A DNA stretch of 64,000 nucleotides from Anthracocystis setariae (GCA_928724745.1 CAKMXJ010000037.1:124001-188000); one strand, 5' to 3'. Numbered from the stretch's first letter, positions 1 to 10,547 are shown. Notes: generated from the sequence alone by a model not told the origin. Made by a program: numbers and translations.

Positions 1-2697
1 CTGGGTGGATCCCTCCTGACCGTACGGATACCGTGCGGGCGAAAGTGGAGAGGGTAGCACGAGGTTTACCAGCTTCCCTTTGGGTCCCACCGCCGGAGCA
101 AGGCTCTTGGTGACACTTGCACGGTCCACCACTACCTCCTCGTCGATACGATCGGTGATGATCAAAGCATCAGCAAATTTGATCGGATGCTTGGTACTAC
201 TCGAATCAACACTCGACATGATCTCTTCCACCGTCATCTTTTTCGTCTCGTACCAAGACACAGACCGTCCTGCTTTCACCCCAGACCCACCTCCAACCTG
301 TGGAGAAGACGCATTGACCTTGAACCCGAATCCGCCGATCGAGTCTCTTGAAGTCTGGATCAAGCGCGTCAGAGGCGAGCTGGCATGTGGACTGATGCGC
401 GAACTGTCCGTGCTGGCTTCGTTGTGGTGATCGCGTGGATACTCGGTATAGGTGACCGTGTCGATCTTGAGTGCAGGTTGAAACGCCCTACCCGCTGTTC
501 CCCCCCACGAACCAGCAGTGACCTGACGAACCACTGCAGGTCGTGGCGGTGGTTCGGGCTCATCATGCAAGGACGGCTCGCGCGAGCCAGGATTCGAAAC
601 CGTGTTCCAGTAGTTACGCCACCACCCAGTCCCATCCATCTCACCCCCGTTCGAAGGCACCTCATGGTGTCGCGTGGTCTGAGCATCGGCAGGACTGAGG
701 AATTCATTCGTCTCCTGTCGAGCCGGTTCTGGATGAGAGCCAGTGGCCCTCCAGCCAAGCCAGTTGGTGATGCCGAACGCCCCCACACCTGCCGTCACTT
801 TAGAGGCTCGCCCTTCATGTCCGTCCGCATCATCCTCCTCCTCTTCGGCAACGGCACTGAGATCTCTGCCCTTCCTCCCGCTGCCGATGGTACTTTCCTG
901 ATCGTACGTGAGGCATGGAATGTTGGCGAGCTGCACGGTAGGCGTGTGATACTGAGTCAGCTCCGGATGATCATCCTTCTTCGGCGAGTCCATCCGTTTC
1001 GCTAGGGTCGAACCTGACTGTACTAGTGCAGCGCGTTCGTACTTTTCATCTTGGAACCCATAATCCGTCTCATCCCCACTAGCTGGGACGAGGTCAGCAT
1101 TGGTATCCTGAAGGTCGAGCTCTGCGACCAGACGCTGTAGCTCCGCTGCTCTGGCTTCATGCGAGTCTCTCCATTGAGACCGCTCAGCCGATAAACTGAC
1201 GTGCTTGCCTCCCTGTCGAATCTTGCCGAACGAGTGAGGGAGGGGTGAGTACGAATCTGAAGATCGATGCTTGGTGTCCAACGAAGGTTTAGCGTCCGAA
1301 TCAAATCCATCAGCGGATGATGAGTGGCGCTGTGCATCCTGTGGATGCTTCCAAAACGTCGGCATCGCTGCTTTCTCGAGATCGATCTGAGCATCGAGAT
1401 CCGCTGACCTATTAGTGCCCAACGCATTCAGCAGATGCAGGTGACGCTGAGCACGGATTTCTTCGGCAAGAGTGTAATCCCGACCTTTGGAACGTGCTGC
1501 CATGTACCGTGTACTTTCCTTCATCTCGAAAAACCAGTCTCTAAAGTCCATTGCATCGAGAACGGCACGACGGCGCGAGGTCGTTCGCGACCTATCCTCG
1601 GGTCGATAAGGAAGGTAACTGAACGCTTTGATGTGGATGAACCCAAACAGCATCATCCAAAAGCATTCGAGCAACGCGTTGATGCTCGCCTGGATCTGAT
1701 CCGCCGTAAAATACTCGGTATCCTTGATCACGTTGAAGCTGACGAGGAACGAGAGGAACGTATCCTGCCAAAAGGTGAGGAAGACGATGGTCTTGACCGA
1801 AAGGAACTTGAGGATGGGTTTGTACGGATCGACGAGCTTCTTGACCGGAATGTAGAGCTGGATCAGGCAGTACATCGCCACCGTCACAGAGATCGAGATG
1901 AACAAGGCGCACCAAATGTGCGTAAACCAAGGCATCCAACTATGTAGACAGTAGAAGCCAAAATACTCTGTACCCACCGCTACGAAAGTACATAGCGGAC
2001 GAACGATCGCGTACTGCAGTACGCAGATCTTCATGAGCCACAGGAAATGCAAACCTTGCGGTCGATACTTGCACGATGCCAATGGGAAAACCCAGAATCG
2101 ATCGCCCACTTTGATGTTACGAAACACTGCATGTTGCTCTGCGCTGGTATCTCCGGTGTAGGAAAGGATGAGGTAGAAGAAGGAAGTGACGAGCACGGCC
2201 TCATAGCAGTCGCGAATGGTTTGGTAATACAAGGCTTCCGTGTAGAAGAGGTACGACATGAACGAGACGATGGCGTAGACGGGTACCATGACTAAGAGCC
2301 TGACGATGTGGCGTTGCTGTTGAGGACATGTGTAGTAGGTCAAGTGCTTCCAGGTGAGCCAAAAGGAAGTGATGGTAGCGATGAGCGTCATGATACCGCA
2401 AATGAGCCAACCGACATCGTGGGCTTTGAAGTCGATCTGACCGTTTCGAAATAGAGGTTTGGGGTCGAGCGGCTTGTCCGGAATGGTGGGACAGGTCATG
2501 TTGACCATGTTGGGCAAGATGATGGCAGCCGCCGGGATGGTGAGATGGCAGAGCACCCAAGCTGGAGGAGCGTTGTACGAAGGCCGAGGTTGAGTGCTGC
2601 AAGACGATGCCGAGAACCAGTCAGGAGCACAGCTGCTAGCTTGCAGCTTCTGGGTTCGATTCGATGGCTACCAATTTGGAATGGTCGCACTTGTCAT
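1..2697 (-). CDS. TMEM184/Hfl1-like DUF300 (Ost-alpha family) membrane protein, 3' end outside window
   Basis: The frame stays open from about 2632 to base 1 with no stop, so the C-terminus is missing. The N-terminal half has about seven hydrophobic segments. It carries the family's landmark stretches: LSYTGDTSAEQH, CKYRPQGLHFLWLMKI, IVRPLCTFVAVGTEYFGFYC and VKTIVFLTFWQ. These identify the Ost-alpha/TMEM184 family. In fission yeast the relative Hfl1 sits on the vacuole and binds Atg8; a vacuolar role here is inferred. The second half (about 500 residues) is polar and probably cytosolic. Start: an ATG at 2697 is followed in frame by a TAG, which a 39-nt GT-AG intron (2671-2633, phase 2) would remove. 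If that intron is not real, in-frame ATGs at 2508 or 2499 are alternatives. Family assignment is firm; the exact start is not. Confidence 0.85.
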
Positions 2698-4013
2698 GGT
2701 CGAAGTGTGAGTTGATGGTAAGATGGATAGGATGCGGAATTTGTTGATAGCTACTCGTCACTTTGTGATCTGAGAAAGATGAAGAATGACAAGCACTGTG
2801 TCAAGACAAAGGATGGTAGGAGGTGGACGCTAAGCTGAAGTGTCACAGTAGTGACTGAGACATACACACTTTGGGAGCGAATGAGCAGCGCAGTGTGGAG
2901 ATGAGCTGCTGTGCTCACAACTGAATCTTGGTGAAACATGGCTGCGGTTGAATTGCCAAGAGGTTTGAATCGGCGCTACCGCAAGAAAGGCACAAAGCTG
3001 TGGGGAATAGGAGACTCTGTCAAGGTGCAGGCCAATGTGCTCGGTGATACATTGTCTCCTGCATTCACTGTCACTCTGTTAGAGGGGGAGCGGCTCGAGC
3101 GTCATGTCGATGACTGCATCTCGCGCTCGATCCATTCATGGAACTGCTTTTCTGATCGATGAAGAAAGCTCTGCTGAGCCCGTTTGGAACGGCATGAATG
3201 TCATCTGCATGTACACCATAGGGCTAGATTGGCACGACTGTAAGGCAAACGCATGGTCCGGTTCGATAGCTTGGCAAACAAGATCGAGAGCGTACTGTAT
3301 CGACAACTAGATAACTCGGCTGAGTCAAGAGTCAAACTTAGCAGCAGCATATACCCCTGAAGCTGTACTACAGTTGATTCGTATTGACCATTTTCAAAGA
3401 CGACAATTCTGACAGCTGCTACATTACGGAAATTTGAAGCGTAGACATTATTATTGTACAGTAGCGTGGAGCTGTTCAGGGGCTGTGCATGAAATTTTGC
3501 AAACGTGTAGAGTGAAGGCCTGATTGTCTATTCTTGGGTCGTAACAGCTCGATGTTTTTGTCAAATAATTTTTGTCTAAATGTTGAACAAGCGGCCGTAA
3601 CAAACCAGCCTTAAAAAAAAAAGAACAAAAAATCTTTACCTTCGGCTTGGGTGCTCCGCTCCGCCTCCAGTTACAAGCAACTTTGCGCCACTCCGTTGGA
3701 CACAATAGGGAGATTTCGGCGTCGTGGTGGTGGTGGTTGTCGAGGTGGTCGTCGGAGATGGTGAGGACACCTCCCGTACAGGAGGTGATGGTGGTGGTTT
3801 GGAAGCAAGTGGTGGAGGAGGTGCTGAGCTGGAATTTAACGAAAATTTTTTCAACTTCACGTGATGCGTTTTCCAGCATTTTCTAGGCCGAGTGAGCGCG
3901 ATTTGAGACATCGGGCACGATACAAGACCGATATGAGTGAACTTCTGTCGATCTCGCTGATGGTAGTACATGTTCCTCGCGATCAGGCACAGTCCGGATA
4001 CTCCGAAATGAAG
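2698..4013. other. Intergenic stretch between the DUF300 gene and the Harbinger element
   Basis: I see no convincing gene. Short frames here are out of register with any family I know. Those at 3451-3971 are low-complexity runs of Pro, Ser, Thr and His created by a GGT/GTG-rich patch at about 3724-3830. An A run lies near 3613-3622. The promoter of the leftward DUF300 gene should lie near 2700. Confidence 0.5.
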
Positions 4014-4031
4014 TTAACTCTATTACCCCGC
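4014..4031 (+). repeat. Candidate left end of the Harbinger element: TTA duplication plus inverted repeat
   Basis: TTA at 4014-4016 is followed by ACTCTATTACCCCGC. Read inward from the other end the sequence is CCTTATCACCCCGC. Right-justified, 11 of 14 positions match. It lies 62 bases before the first ATG of the MYB-like gene. Confidence 0.45.
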
Positions 4032-4395
4032 GTGTTACTGAGCTCGTTTCCTCGACCAGCGCCTCCAGCTTCCGGCTTTCCCGACTTGTACGATGCCGCC
4101 GTCCATGCCAGACCTCTCTCTCGGCCTCGCCAGGCTTCCAGACGCCCTCGGAGCAGGGTACGTGGACACCAATGACTTCACGATGGCCGATATCGTGACC
4201 TCGCAACCTTTTGCAACCCCAACGCCAGCGAATCGGACCTTTCAGCATGCTTCCGGCGATATCAACTCATCTTCCTCGCTCAGCAGCCCAATAGAAGCAT
4301 CTCTATTCCACCACCAACTGCCTCCGCCTCCTTCTCCATCACCGTCGTCTTTGCTTGTAGATAGCTCGCCTTCGCAATCACAGTCGTTGTCTCAG

Positions 4396-4400
4396 TGGTC
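4396..4400. repeat. Target-site duplication, left copy (TGGTC)
   Basis: TGGTC directly precedes the left LTR. The identical 5-mer follows the right LTR at 6058-6062, which is the signature of integrase-mediated insertion. Confidence 0.9.
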
Positions 4401-4607
4401 TGTCATGAGACGTCTCATTCCTATTACGCTTCCCAGATCGCCGATCCAAGCCCGATCCGCAGTATCGGGCTGACTCCTATTTTCGCTGGTTCCGCTTTCC
4501 CTGTAAATCTCGTCTCACTCACACTGCCTCCATCGAAATGACATCGATCACTCATTTAGCTCAAGCTCACTGCACGTCAGAACCTTAACCTTAACTTGGT
4601 TATGACA
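4401..4607 (+). repeat. Left LTR of the gag-only element
   Basis: 207 bp, starts TGTCATGAGACGTCTCA, ends TTGGTTATGACA. It matches the right LTR at every base I compared. Confidence 0.95.
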
Positions 4608-4621
4608 TGGTGACAAGAGCG
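4608..4621 (+). other. Candidate primer-binding site
   Basis: TGGTGACAAGAGCG begins directly after the left LTR. A tRNA 3' end (…CCA) pairs with a TGG start. I cannot say which tRNA. Confidence 0.55.
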
Positions 4622-4748
4622 CGGAGTTCGACACACACCTCAACAGCCTGTACCACGTTCCTGGAACCAATCACAAGCTGTTCTACACGGACTCCGAGAG
4701 TTTCGTCCCACCACGCCCACCAAACTCGCTTTTTGACGGCTGTCAAAC

Positions 4749-5720
4749 ATGACCCGAAGCCGCAATCAACGCCTTACGCCTCCGGAAACAGTTCTTCCGC
4801 CTCCGGAATCCGAAAACGACATGCCAAACGATCCTGGACAGCTGTCAGAACCGGCCCCGGACGTTGTCACGCAGCTCCTTGACATGCAAACGCAGCAAAC
4901 ACAGCGTTTTGATTCGCTAGCTGCCTCACTTCAAGCTGTCACAGCGTCTCTTGACAGGCTTCAACTTGCGCAACAGGTCACAAATGACACACTCTCTCAG
5001 CTTCTGAAGCTTCTAGTGACGTCAAATGAAGCTTCTGCGCCCAAGAACGCCAATGTCAAACCCGAAAACCTTACTTCTGACGTTTCCAGGCTGTCCAACA
5101 ACGCTGCAACCTCTAATGACGCCGAAGGCTCTAACCTTCCGGCATCTGCAGCTGTCAGCCCCACCAATCCGAAGCCGTCCCACCACCGAATCCGCCTGTC
5201 GCCGGACGACATCGGTCGCTTTGACGGTTCCAGCGACGCCGTCCAGTTCTTTCTCGCACGAGTCGAGTCTCTGCTGGATTCTCAGAATCACGAGCCTTCC
5301 TTCGTCGCTGTCATGCTTAGTCAGCTGCCTCTCTGCTTAACTAAGACGGCTCAGCACTGGTACAGCTCGATCACCGATCGTGATCGGCGAGATCTCAGCC
5401 GATCTTGGCCGATCTGGCGAATTATGCTCAACGACGCTTTCGGAACGGATATCTCGGTCGCCCGTCGGACAGCCGAACTGCGAAAATGGCAGCCTCACAC
5501 GGAGGATATCACGTGCTACTTTTACGCGAAACTTTCTCTGTTACGCGCCGCGTACCACTCACGTGACGATCGGGACACGATCCATGATATCTGGCTTGGA
5601 CTTCCCGATTCACTCAAACTTCTCGCCCGGTACCAGGAAGTTTCCTCGATTTCCGGTTTCCTGCGAGAACTCCGTGCTTTGCAGGAACCTTGGAGGTCTG
5701 TGCACAAACCTCCACCTTAA
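4749..5720 (+). CDS. Retrotransposon Gag-like protein
   Basis: A 323-residue frame starting at ATG 4749 is the only substantial gene in the LTR element. Residues 1-90 are polar and helical (TQLLDMQTQQTQRFDSLAAS). A low-complexity stretch follows to about 140. The rest reads like a retrotransposon gag core: GRFDGSSDAVQFFLARVESL, then TKTAQHWYSSIT, WRIMLNDAFGT and a LRKWQ…CYFYAKLSLLRAAY region. Such proteins assemble the virus-like particle that packages element RNA. I see no CCHC zinc knuckle, and the frame ends in a stop before the pyrimidine-rich 3' region. The frame is intact, so the copy could still be packaged in trans. Gag identity rests on position between LTRs and on the fold-like pattern. 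Confidence 0.75.
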   Translation: MTRSRNQRLTPPETVLPPPESENDMPNDPGQLSEPAPDVVTQLLDMQTQQTQRFDSLAASLQAVTASLDRLQLAQQVTNDTLSQLLKLLVTSNEASAPKNANVKPENLTSDVSRLSNNAATSNDAEGSNLPASAAVSPTNPKPSHHRIRLSPDDIGRFDGSSDAVQFFLARVESLLDSQNHEPSFVAVMLSQLPLCLTKTAQHWYSSITDRDRRDLSRSWPIWRIMLNDAFGTDISVARRTAELRKWQPHTEDITCYFYAKLSLLRAAYHSRDDRDTIHDIWLGLPDSLKLLARYQEVSSISGFLRELRALQEPWRSVHKPPP

Positions 5721-5839
5721 TTTCCTCCGATTTCCGTTTGTCCGAGTTCCTTTTTTCCCGATTTCCGCGTTTCCGAGATCCGTCTTTCCGATTTCCGGCT
5801 TTTCGCACTCCTTTTCTCGTCCGAGTGCTCTCTTTTTCG

Positions 5840-5850
5840 CGGGGGGGGGA
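5840..5850 (+). other. Polypurine-tract-like G run before the right LTR
   Basis: Nine G plus A (5841-5850) sits directly before the right LTR, where plus-strand priming would occur. The 100 bases before it are pyrimidine-rich. Confidence 0.6.
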
Positions 5851-6057
5851 TGTCATGAGACGTCTCATTCCTATTACGCTTCCCAGATCGCCGATCCAAG
5901 CCCGATCCGCAGTATCGGGCTGACTCCTATTTTCGCTGGTTCCGCTTTCCCTGTAAATCTCGTCTCACTCACACTGCCTCCATCGAAATGACATCGATCA
6001 CTCATTTAGCTCAAGCTCACTGCACGTCAGAACCTTAACCTTAACTTGGTTATGACA
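5851..6057 (+). repeat. Right LTR of the gag-only element
   Basis: 207 bp, same sequence and length as the left LTR, followed by the TGGTC duplication. Confidence 0.95.
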
Positions 6058-6062
6058 TGGTC
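6058..6062. repeat. Target-site duplication, right copy (TGGTC)
   Basis: Identical to 4396-4400. The MYB-like reading frame resumes here in register. Confidence 0.9.
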
Positions 6063-7179
6063 TCAGTCCCATTCTGTGCCGTCTGTGTCTCAAGCGCGTT
6101 ATGATGAGCAGGCTACAAGTACAAGGCGGAAGAGAGGAAGAACAGGCGTCGCGCGAGGAGGCGGTGGTTCTCACTTCAGTCAGGAGGAGGAGGAGACGTT
6201 GATTAGAGCGATGGACAATCACAACCCGAAGAAATACAAGAGTAACAATCAACAAGGCAGTGCGTGGAAGCTGGTAGTTAGCGAGTTCAATAGGAAGAAC
6301 GCCGAGATGGGACTACCACCTAGGAAGGCCGAGGGACTGAAGGATAAGTGGCTCCAGATCAGCGAGGCCTACAGGACGAAAGGCCGATTGTCGAGAGGAG
6401 CGTCTGGTGTTGTCGAGGCGCCGCAAACCGACTTCGAGCGCATGATAGAAGGCGTATTGGAGGCCGAAGCAGGTCATGCCGCTGCTACTACAGGAAGACA
6501 AGGAGCTCTGGACCATCGAGCAATGTGCTCGACGATCGCCGGCACTGCAGCATCGCGGTCGATGTCCTCGATGTCTCAACGGGCGCACGAGTCCTCGACG
6601 CCATCACAGACAGCCGACTCAGATGCCGATATCGTGCTTGATGCAATCACACACTCTCTCTCTCGCAAGCGGAAAGGACCTCTGGCTGACAGTACAATCG
6701 ATGCAATGCTCGCTCAAGACGCCGCTAATCGACGAGCAGACGAAGAACACCAGGCAAAGAAGCTGGCATTGGAAGAGAAGCGCCTGCAGGCCGACAAGGA
6801 ACACCACGCCAACATGGTCAGCCTCGGTACCGCCCTTGTCAACACCATGACCTCCGACGTCAAAGGTCTCGAGCGACGCTTCGACAAGAACGAGGAACGC
6901 TTCGATCGCGTCGAAGCCGCCCTCTCATCACTCGAACGTATGCTCACTCGGCTTGTATCTCCCGACATATCCATGCAACGTTCGTTTCCACCGGCTCGGG
7001 TTCCTCAAGAGCCTTCAACACCACGATCCAATGCCTCGGAGGCTTCTATCACCCCACGCGCGTCACCATCGAAACTACCACGTGCCTCTGCTTCTCCTCG
7101 ACGTAGCGAGCGAGAACGATCAGTTCCCACACGATTCCAGGCTGGCTAGCTAGTTCTTTGTATATATTCGTCATTGCAA

Positions 7180-8334
7180 TCAAGGTGCTCTATGTACATG
7201 AGAAGTCTCACCGTGTTTGTCGTGATCATCGAGAATGTCGGACCCCTGTCGTTCCTGAACAACTGTGTTTGCCACCGATGCCGGCGAGAAGTACTCCTCC
7301 AGACGTGGTGGCCGGCATCGCATGCTATCTCCTATCTGATTGCCACCGTAATAACAAGTTCTAGCGTTCCTGAGCAGTGTACCGACGAGGAAGTCCCTCC
7401 CACATGGTGTTAGTCCAGTCCGTTGGTACTGCTTGTCCCTGAATCGAGGCCACTGCATCGACACCATCCCAATACCCCACTCGACGATGATCCTGTACTT
7501 ACTCATTATGTGATTGGTTAGCATTTCGTTCCTGGTGATGAAGTTTCCTTTGAACGGTGAGATGATGGCAGACGAGTTGCCATATGCTTGGTCGCCGTAC
7601 AGATAACGCGGGGTACCATCCTCGCCACGTGCGTTCCTGACTGCCCATTGAACAAGCTTCTCCTCTGAGACCACATGGCCATCTCCTCGGCGACCGGGGT
7701 ATGGTGGCGATATGAACAGAAGACCGTCCGGTGTGGCAATGAACTGGTATTTGAGAGCATGCACACGCTTGTGACCATTGTATGAGTCTTCTTGATCAAC
7801 GATTGGCATTGCAATTGGACGGACGGTACCATCTACAGCTCCCCAGAACCTTGGCATGCGCGTCTTCCGCTCGATGGCGTTGGCGTAGACGTCGAGGCGC
7901 TCGGGTCGGAGGAGGGAGTGACGGTCGCTGGTAGCATCGAGGTGTCGACCCCACATCTTGTATATGGTGTCGCTCACCACGTGGATGATCCGGCTGCAGC
8001 GGCTGTGCGACCATCCAAACTGCCCCTTGAGCGCTCGAAGTCGAGACCCCCGAAGCCACGCCAACAGCATCAATAGAGCGGTCTTGCTATCGATCACATC
8101 CTTGACGGCAGTCCTCACTGGTTCAGGCAGCAGCAGCACAGCATGTATTGCTTCGAATTCATCTATTGCGAGCCCAAACATTGACTTGAAGTGTTCATCG
8201 TCTAGTATTGCTGCAATGGAATGATAGTGCTGAGGGCGAAGAGATGTTGCTGGCCTCCGTGTGAGAATAGAGACTGCCGCAAGTATGCGAATCCGGCGTC
8301 GGCGAGCGCAAGCGGTGATGGATTCGGACTGCAT
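7180..8334 (-). CDS. PIF/Harbinger DDE transposase (DDE_Tnp_4 type)
   Basis: A 384-residue intact frame from ATG 8334. The N-terminal part (to about 145) has the helical region seen in this family (LLMLLAWLRGSRLRALKGQF). The catalytic triad is visible: Asp in FWGAVDGTVRP, Asp in YLYGDQAYGN, and Glu in RIIVEWGIGMVSMQWPRF. The NGHKRVHALKYQFIATPDG segment is also diagnostic of nucleases of the HARBI1 type. The enzyme would cut at the element's inverted repeats and reinsert at TTA sites. No frame breaks are seen, so transposase may be functional, but its MYB-like partner gene is disrupted. It could act on other copies. Confidence 0.9.
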   Translation of the reverse strand: MQSESITACARRRRIRILAAVSILTRRPATSLRPQHYHSIAAILDDEHFKSMFGLAIDEFEAIHAVLLLPEPVRTAVKDVIDSKTALLMLLAWLRGSRLRALKGQFGWSHSRCSRIIHVVSDTIYKMWGRHLDATSDRHSLLRPERLDVYANAIERKTRMPRFWGAVDGTVRPIAMPIVDQEDSYNGHKRVHALKYQFIATPDGLLFISPPYPGRRGDGHVVSEEKLVQWAVRNARGEDGTPRYLYGDQAYGNSSAIISPFKGNFITRNEMLTNHIMSKYRIIVEWGIGMVSMQWPRFRDKQYQRTGLTPCGRDFLVGTLLRNARTCYYGGNQIGDSMRCRPPRLEEYFSPASVANTVVQERQGSDILDDHDKHGETSHVHRAP

Positions 8335-8368
8335 GATCGCGTCGAGAACGTCCGTCGGGTAATGGAAG

Positions 8369-8385
8369 GCGGGGTGATAAGGTTA
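8369..8385 (-). repeat. Candidate right end of the Harbinger element plus TTA duplication
   Basis: GCGGGGTGATAAGG followed by TTA (8383-8385). It lies about 35 bases upstream of the transposase start and mirrors the left end imperfectly. Confidence 0.45.
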
Positions 8386-9153
8386 CCGAGGCAATATAAA
8401 GTGAGCGAGATGATGGGAGTAGTACTCACACCGCAGGCGAATGGCGATGAGGAGCTCATTAACACAGTATCAACTCTTTGAATTCTCGGATCCGCTAAGT
8501 ACAGGCCTTCACCTCCTACACACGTCATAGGGGTGCTCGGGAACAGGAACATCCACCCCGGAGACGGAGTACAAATCGTCGTGGAGGTGGTCCTACATGC
8601 ACGATCGCGGCGGAGCATGAAAAATAACTCGCTTATTCCTCCTCGACCACCCGTACAGGATGTCACCAAAACCTCTCTAATGATAAATTGATATTATTAA
8701 TGGATGTTGTGATCGGGAATTGACGGCAGACCACCCCCTCAACATTGTACCTTGCCGTTGCACAGTGTCCCAAGGCAAATGCGTCAGGTGTGACGGTAGA
8801 GCACGCAACACTACAGTACCGCTTTGGGGCAAAAGAATGGAATGTGGAAAGACAAGCAACGGTCAAGCCACCAACAAAGATTTGGAGCGCCCACGCACAG
8901 TTTTGTAACATCTATGCTCTGCAATATCACTGTACTGTACTGTAGTTGGTCGTGATCGCTCTTGCCTTTGCTGCAAGCGGAGGATGAACTGTGCTTGTTG
9001 AGGACGCCTCGGTGATCATGCACGCCCGCTCGAGCTACTCATACTCGATGCGCCGATCGATCGCAAGTCAAAGTGAAGCACTCAATTTAATCTTGTGTGA
9101 GGGGTACAGTGCAGTGCAGCATTGTATTCGAGACTAAGTTTCTCTTTCTTCTC

Positions 9154-9184
<31 letters not shown>

Positions 9185-10124
9185 TTGGTTTATTGTTGTC
9201 GTTCGGTCGTTTTGAATGATACCATTCAGAGTAGGAAGAGTAACAAAACTGCATCATTATATTGATTTTTTATTTTTTTTTTTGGATCAACGATGGTTTT
9301 GCAAGCCAGATCCCGATGGGGTTAGGCTGCGTGGGCCAACGCCCACACGCATGCAGATATTATTAAAATATAGTAATACTTCGCAGTTTGATTTGATCTT
9401 GTTGAACGTGGATGCATTAATTGGCTAGGATAGAGTATGAAATTGAAATTTTTAAAGTTTGACGCGGATGCACAGTACGGCGGAACGGTGAAACGCTTTC
9501 CCACACGAAGTTCACGCAGTGGAACATTGTTGCAAAATGTTCGGTTGCCGTTGACTCCGTTTGGTCTCCGCTTATGCCATTTGCCTGTTCTGCTGCTGCG
9601 TCGTCGCCACTCATTTGAACGCCCCGCCGTCCCCGCGCCAATTCAGCCTCGCTCCTGCCTGCTGCTCCTGCCGGCCATCGCTCCAACACGCCTCGACACG
9701 GGGAGACAAGAATTTCATTTCATTTACCCTCGTACGCATTTGGCCCATTTTCATGCTACAAGGCCAAACCTTGGCAACCTGCACTACTAGGTCGCCACTC
9801 TGCAGCCTTGCAACCGCCGTAGTAGCTCATGGACAATGGCAAATGGTGAGATTGAATTGTGATCGAGCCAGACAGTGGCAATGCAATCGTCAACGATAAT
9901 GTGATCTTCTCTTTATTCCCCACCTCGGTTCAAGATGGACGAGAGAGGTTGACTACTACTGTACCTACACTTGCGGATTCTGAGTTTTTAATTGATTTCA
10001 AGCGCCGGTGTTCGACTTGCATTGCATTGGGGTGCAGTGGCGCGAGCCAAGTCAATTACCGCCACATTCCATCGCCTTGTTTCCAGGCTTTGGTCCGCCG
10101 TGCTCTGCACTCTGACATTCCGAT

Positions 10125-10210
10125 TGCGTTGCGTTGCGTTGCGTTACAGCACTTTGCTTTGCGTTACAACTCTTCTCGCTCATCTATGCTATGCTATGCT
10201 ATGCTATGCT
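10125..10210. repeat. Pentanucleotide microsatellites (TTGCG)n and (TATGC)n
   Basis: About four units of TTGCG end near 10145, and about five units of TATGC/ATGCT lie at 10185-10210. Confidence 0.85.
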
Positions 10211-10503
10211 CTGCGATGCCATGCCATGGTCATCCCGGATCGTCGCAATCCAAAGTCAGAGCGAATCGAAAAAGAATTGATATAAGAATCCGCTCCAACT
10301 AACCACGTGCGTCAGCTGGGTTTGCTTGTCAAAATTTCCAAAGGAAACAATCGACACAACAGCAACTTAACGCCACTTCACTACTTACTTATAATTCTGC
10401 GGTTGAGCTCGGGTAAATGACATTCATGGGAACCAACCCCTGGAAGCGCGGCACAAACCAAATCAAACTACCTCACCTCAGTCGTCTTCCAAACTTGTCC
10501 AGA

Positions 10504-10506
<3 letters not shown>

Positions 10507-10547
<41 letters not shown>
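10507..10547. repeat. Poly-T tract, 41 bases
   Basis: Uninterrupted T run in intergenic DNA. Its length is likely variable or uncertain in assembly. Confidence 0.9.

Larger units (their letters stand above)
4401..6057 (+). mobile_element. Gag-only LTR retrotransposon (TR-GAG-like, non-autonomous)
   Basis: Two 207-bp direct repeats (4401-4607, 5851-6057) bound a 1657-bp element. They read as identical base for base, begin TGTCAT and end ATGACA, and are flanked by a TGGTC duplication. A TGG-starting primer-binding site follows the left LTR and a G-run precedes the right LTR. The only large frame inside is a gag-like protein; there is no room for protease, reverse transcriptase or integrase. 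It must have been moved by enzymes from another element. Identical LTRs mean a recent insertion, and it lies in coding DNA of a Harbinger element. Gag-only LTR elements (TR-GAGs) are known from plants. Confidence 0.9.
4093..7149 (+). pseudogene. Harbinger MYB/SANT-like DNA-binding protein gene, split by retroelement insertion
   Basis: The 5' part runs 4093-4400 and the rest 6058-7149. The reading frame on the two sides is compatible: the retroelement plus one copy of its 5-bp duplication adds 1662 bases, so the ancestral gene was one frame of about 464 codons. The part after the insertion has a trihelix/MYB-like domain (FSQEEEETLIRAM, then GSAWKLVVSEFNRK and LKDKWLQISEAYR). Next comes a charged coiled-coil region near RRADEEHQAKKLALEEKRLQ, then a Ser/Pro/Arg-rich tail. 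In Harbinger elements this protein helps bring the transposase to DNA and into the nucleus. As it stands the message would run from exon sequence into an LTR and terminate, so I call it disrupted. A downstream ATG at 6046 could still give the DNA-binding part. Confidence 0.8.
4017..8382. mobile_element. PIF/Harbinger DNA transposon, interrupted by an LTR retroelement
   Basis: Two convergent genes typical of PIF/Harbinger elements are present: a MYB/SANT-like protein gene read rightward from 4093 and a DDE transposase gene read leftward from 8334. Their 3' ends lie 30 bases apart. Just outside them are imperfect inverted ends (4017-4031 and 8369-8382, sharing the core ACCCCGC) flanked by TTA on both sides (4014-4016 and 8383-8385), the usual 3-bp target of this superfamily. 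Without the nested retroelement the unit is about 2.7 kb, a reasonable size. The genes prove the superfamily; the exact ends are inferred from the weak terminal match. Confidence 0.8.

Noticed and set aside
2650..2662. GGGTTCGATTC, resembling a tRNA B box
   Set aside because: Neighbouring bases cannot form the T stem and no acceptor stem or A box is present. It lies at the start of the DUF300 gene.
3740..3800. CCCGTACAGGA repeated near 3775 and 8650, considered as Harbinger ends
   Set aside because: The copies are in direct, not inverted, orientation and have no matching 3-bp duplication.
3451..3971. Overlapping frames rich in His, Pro and Thr
   Set aside because: Produced by GGT/GTG simple sequence; both strands are equally open and no start context or domain is seen.
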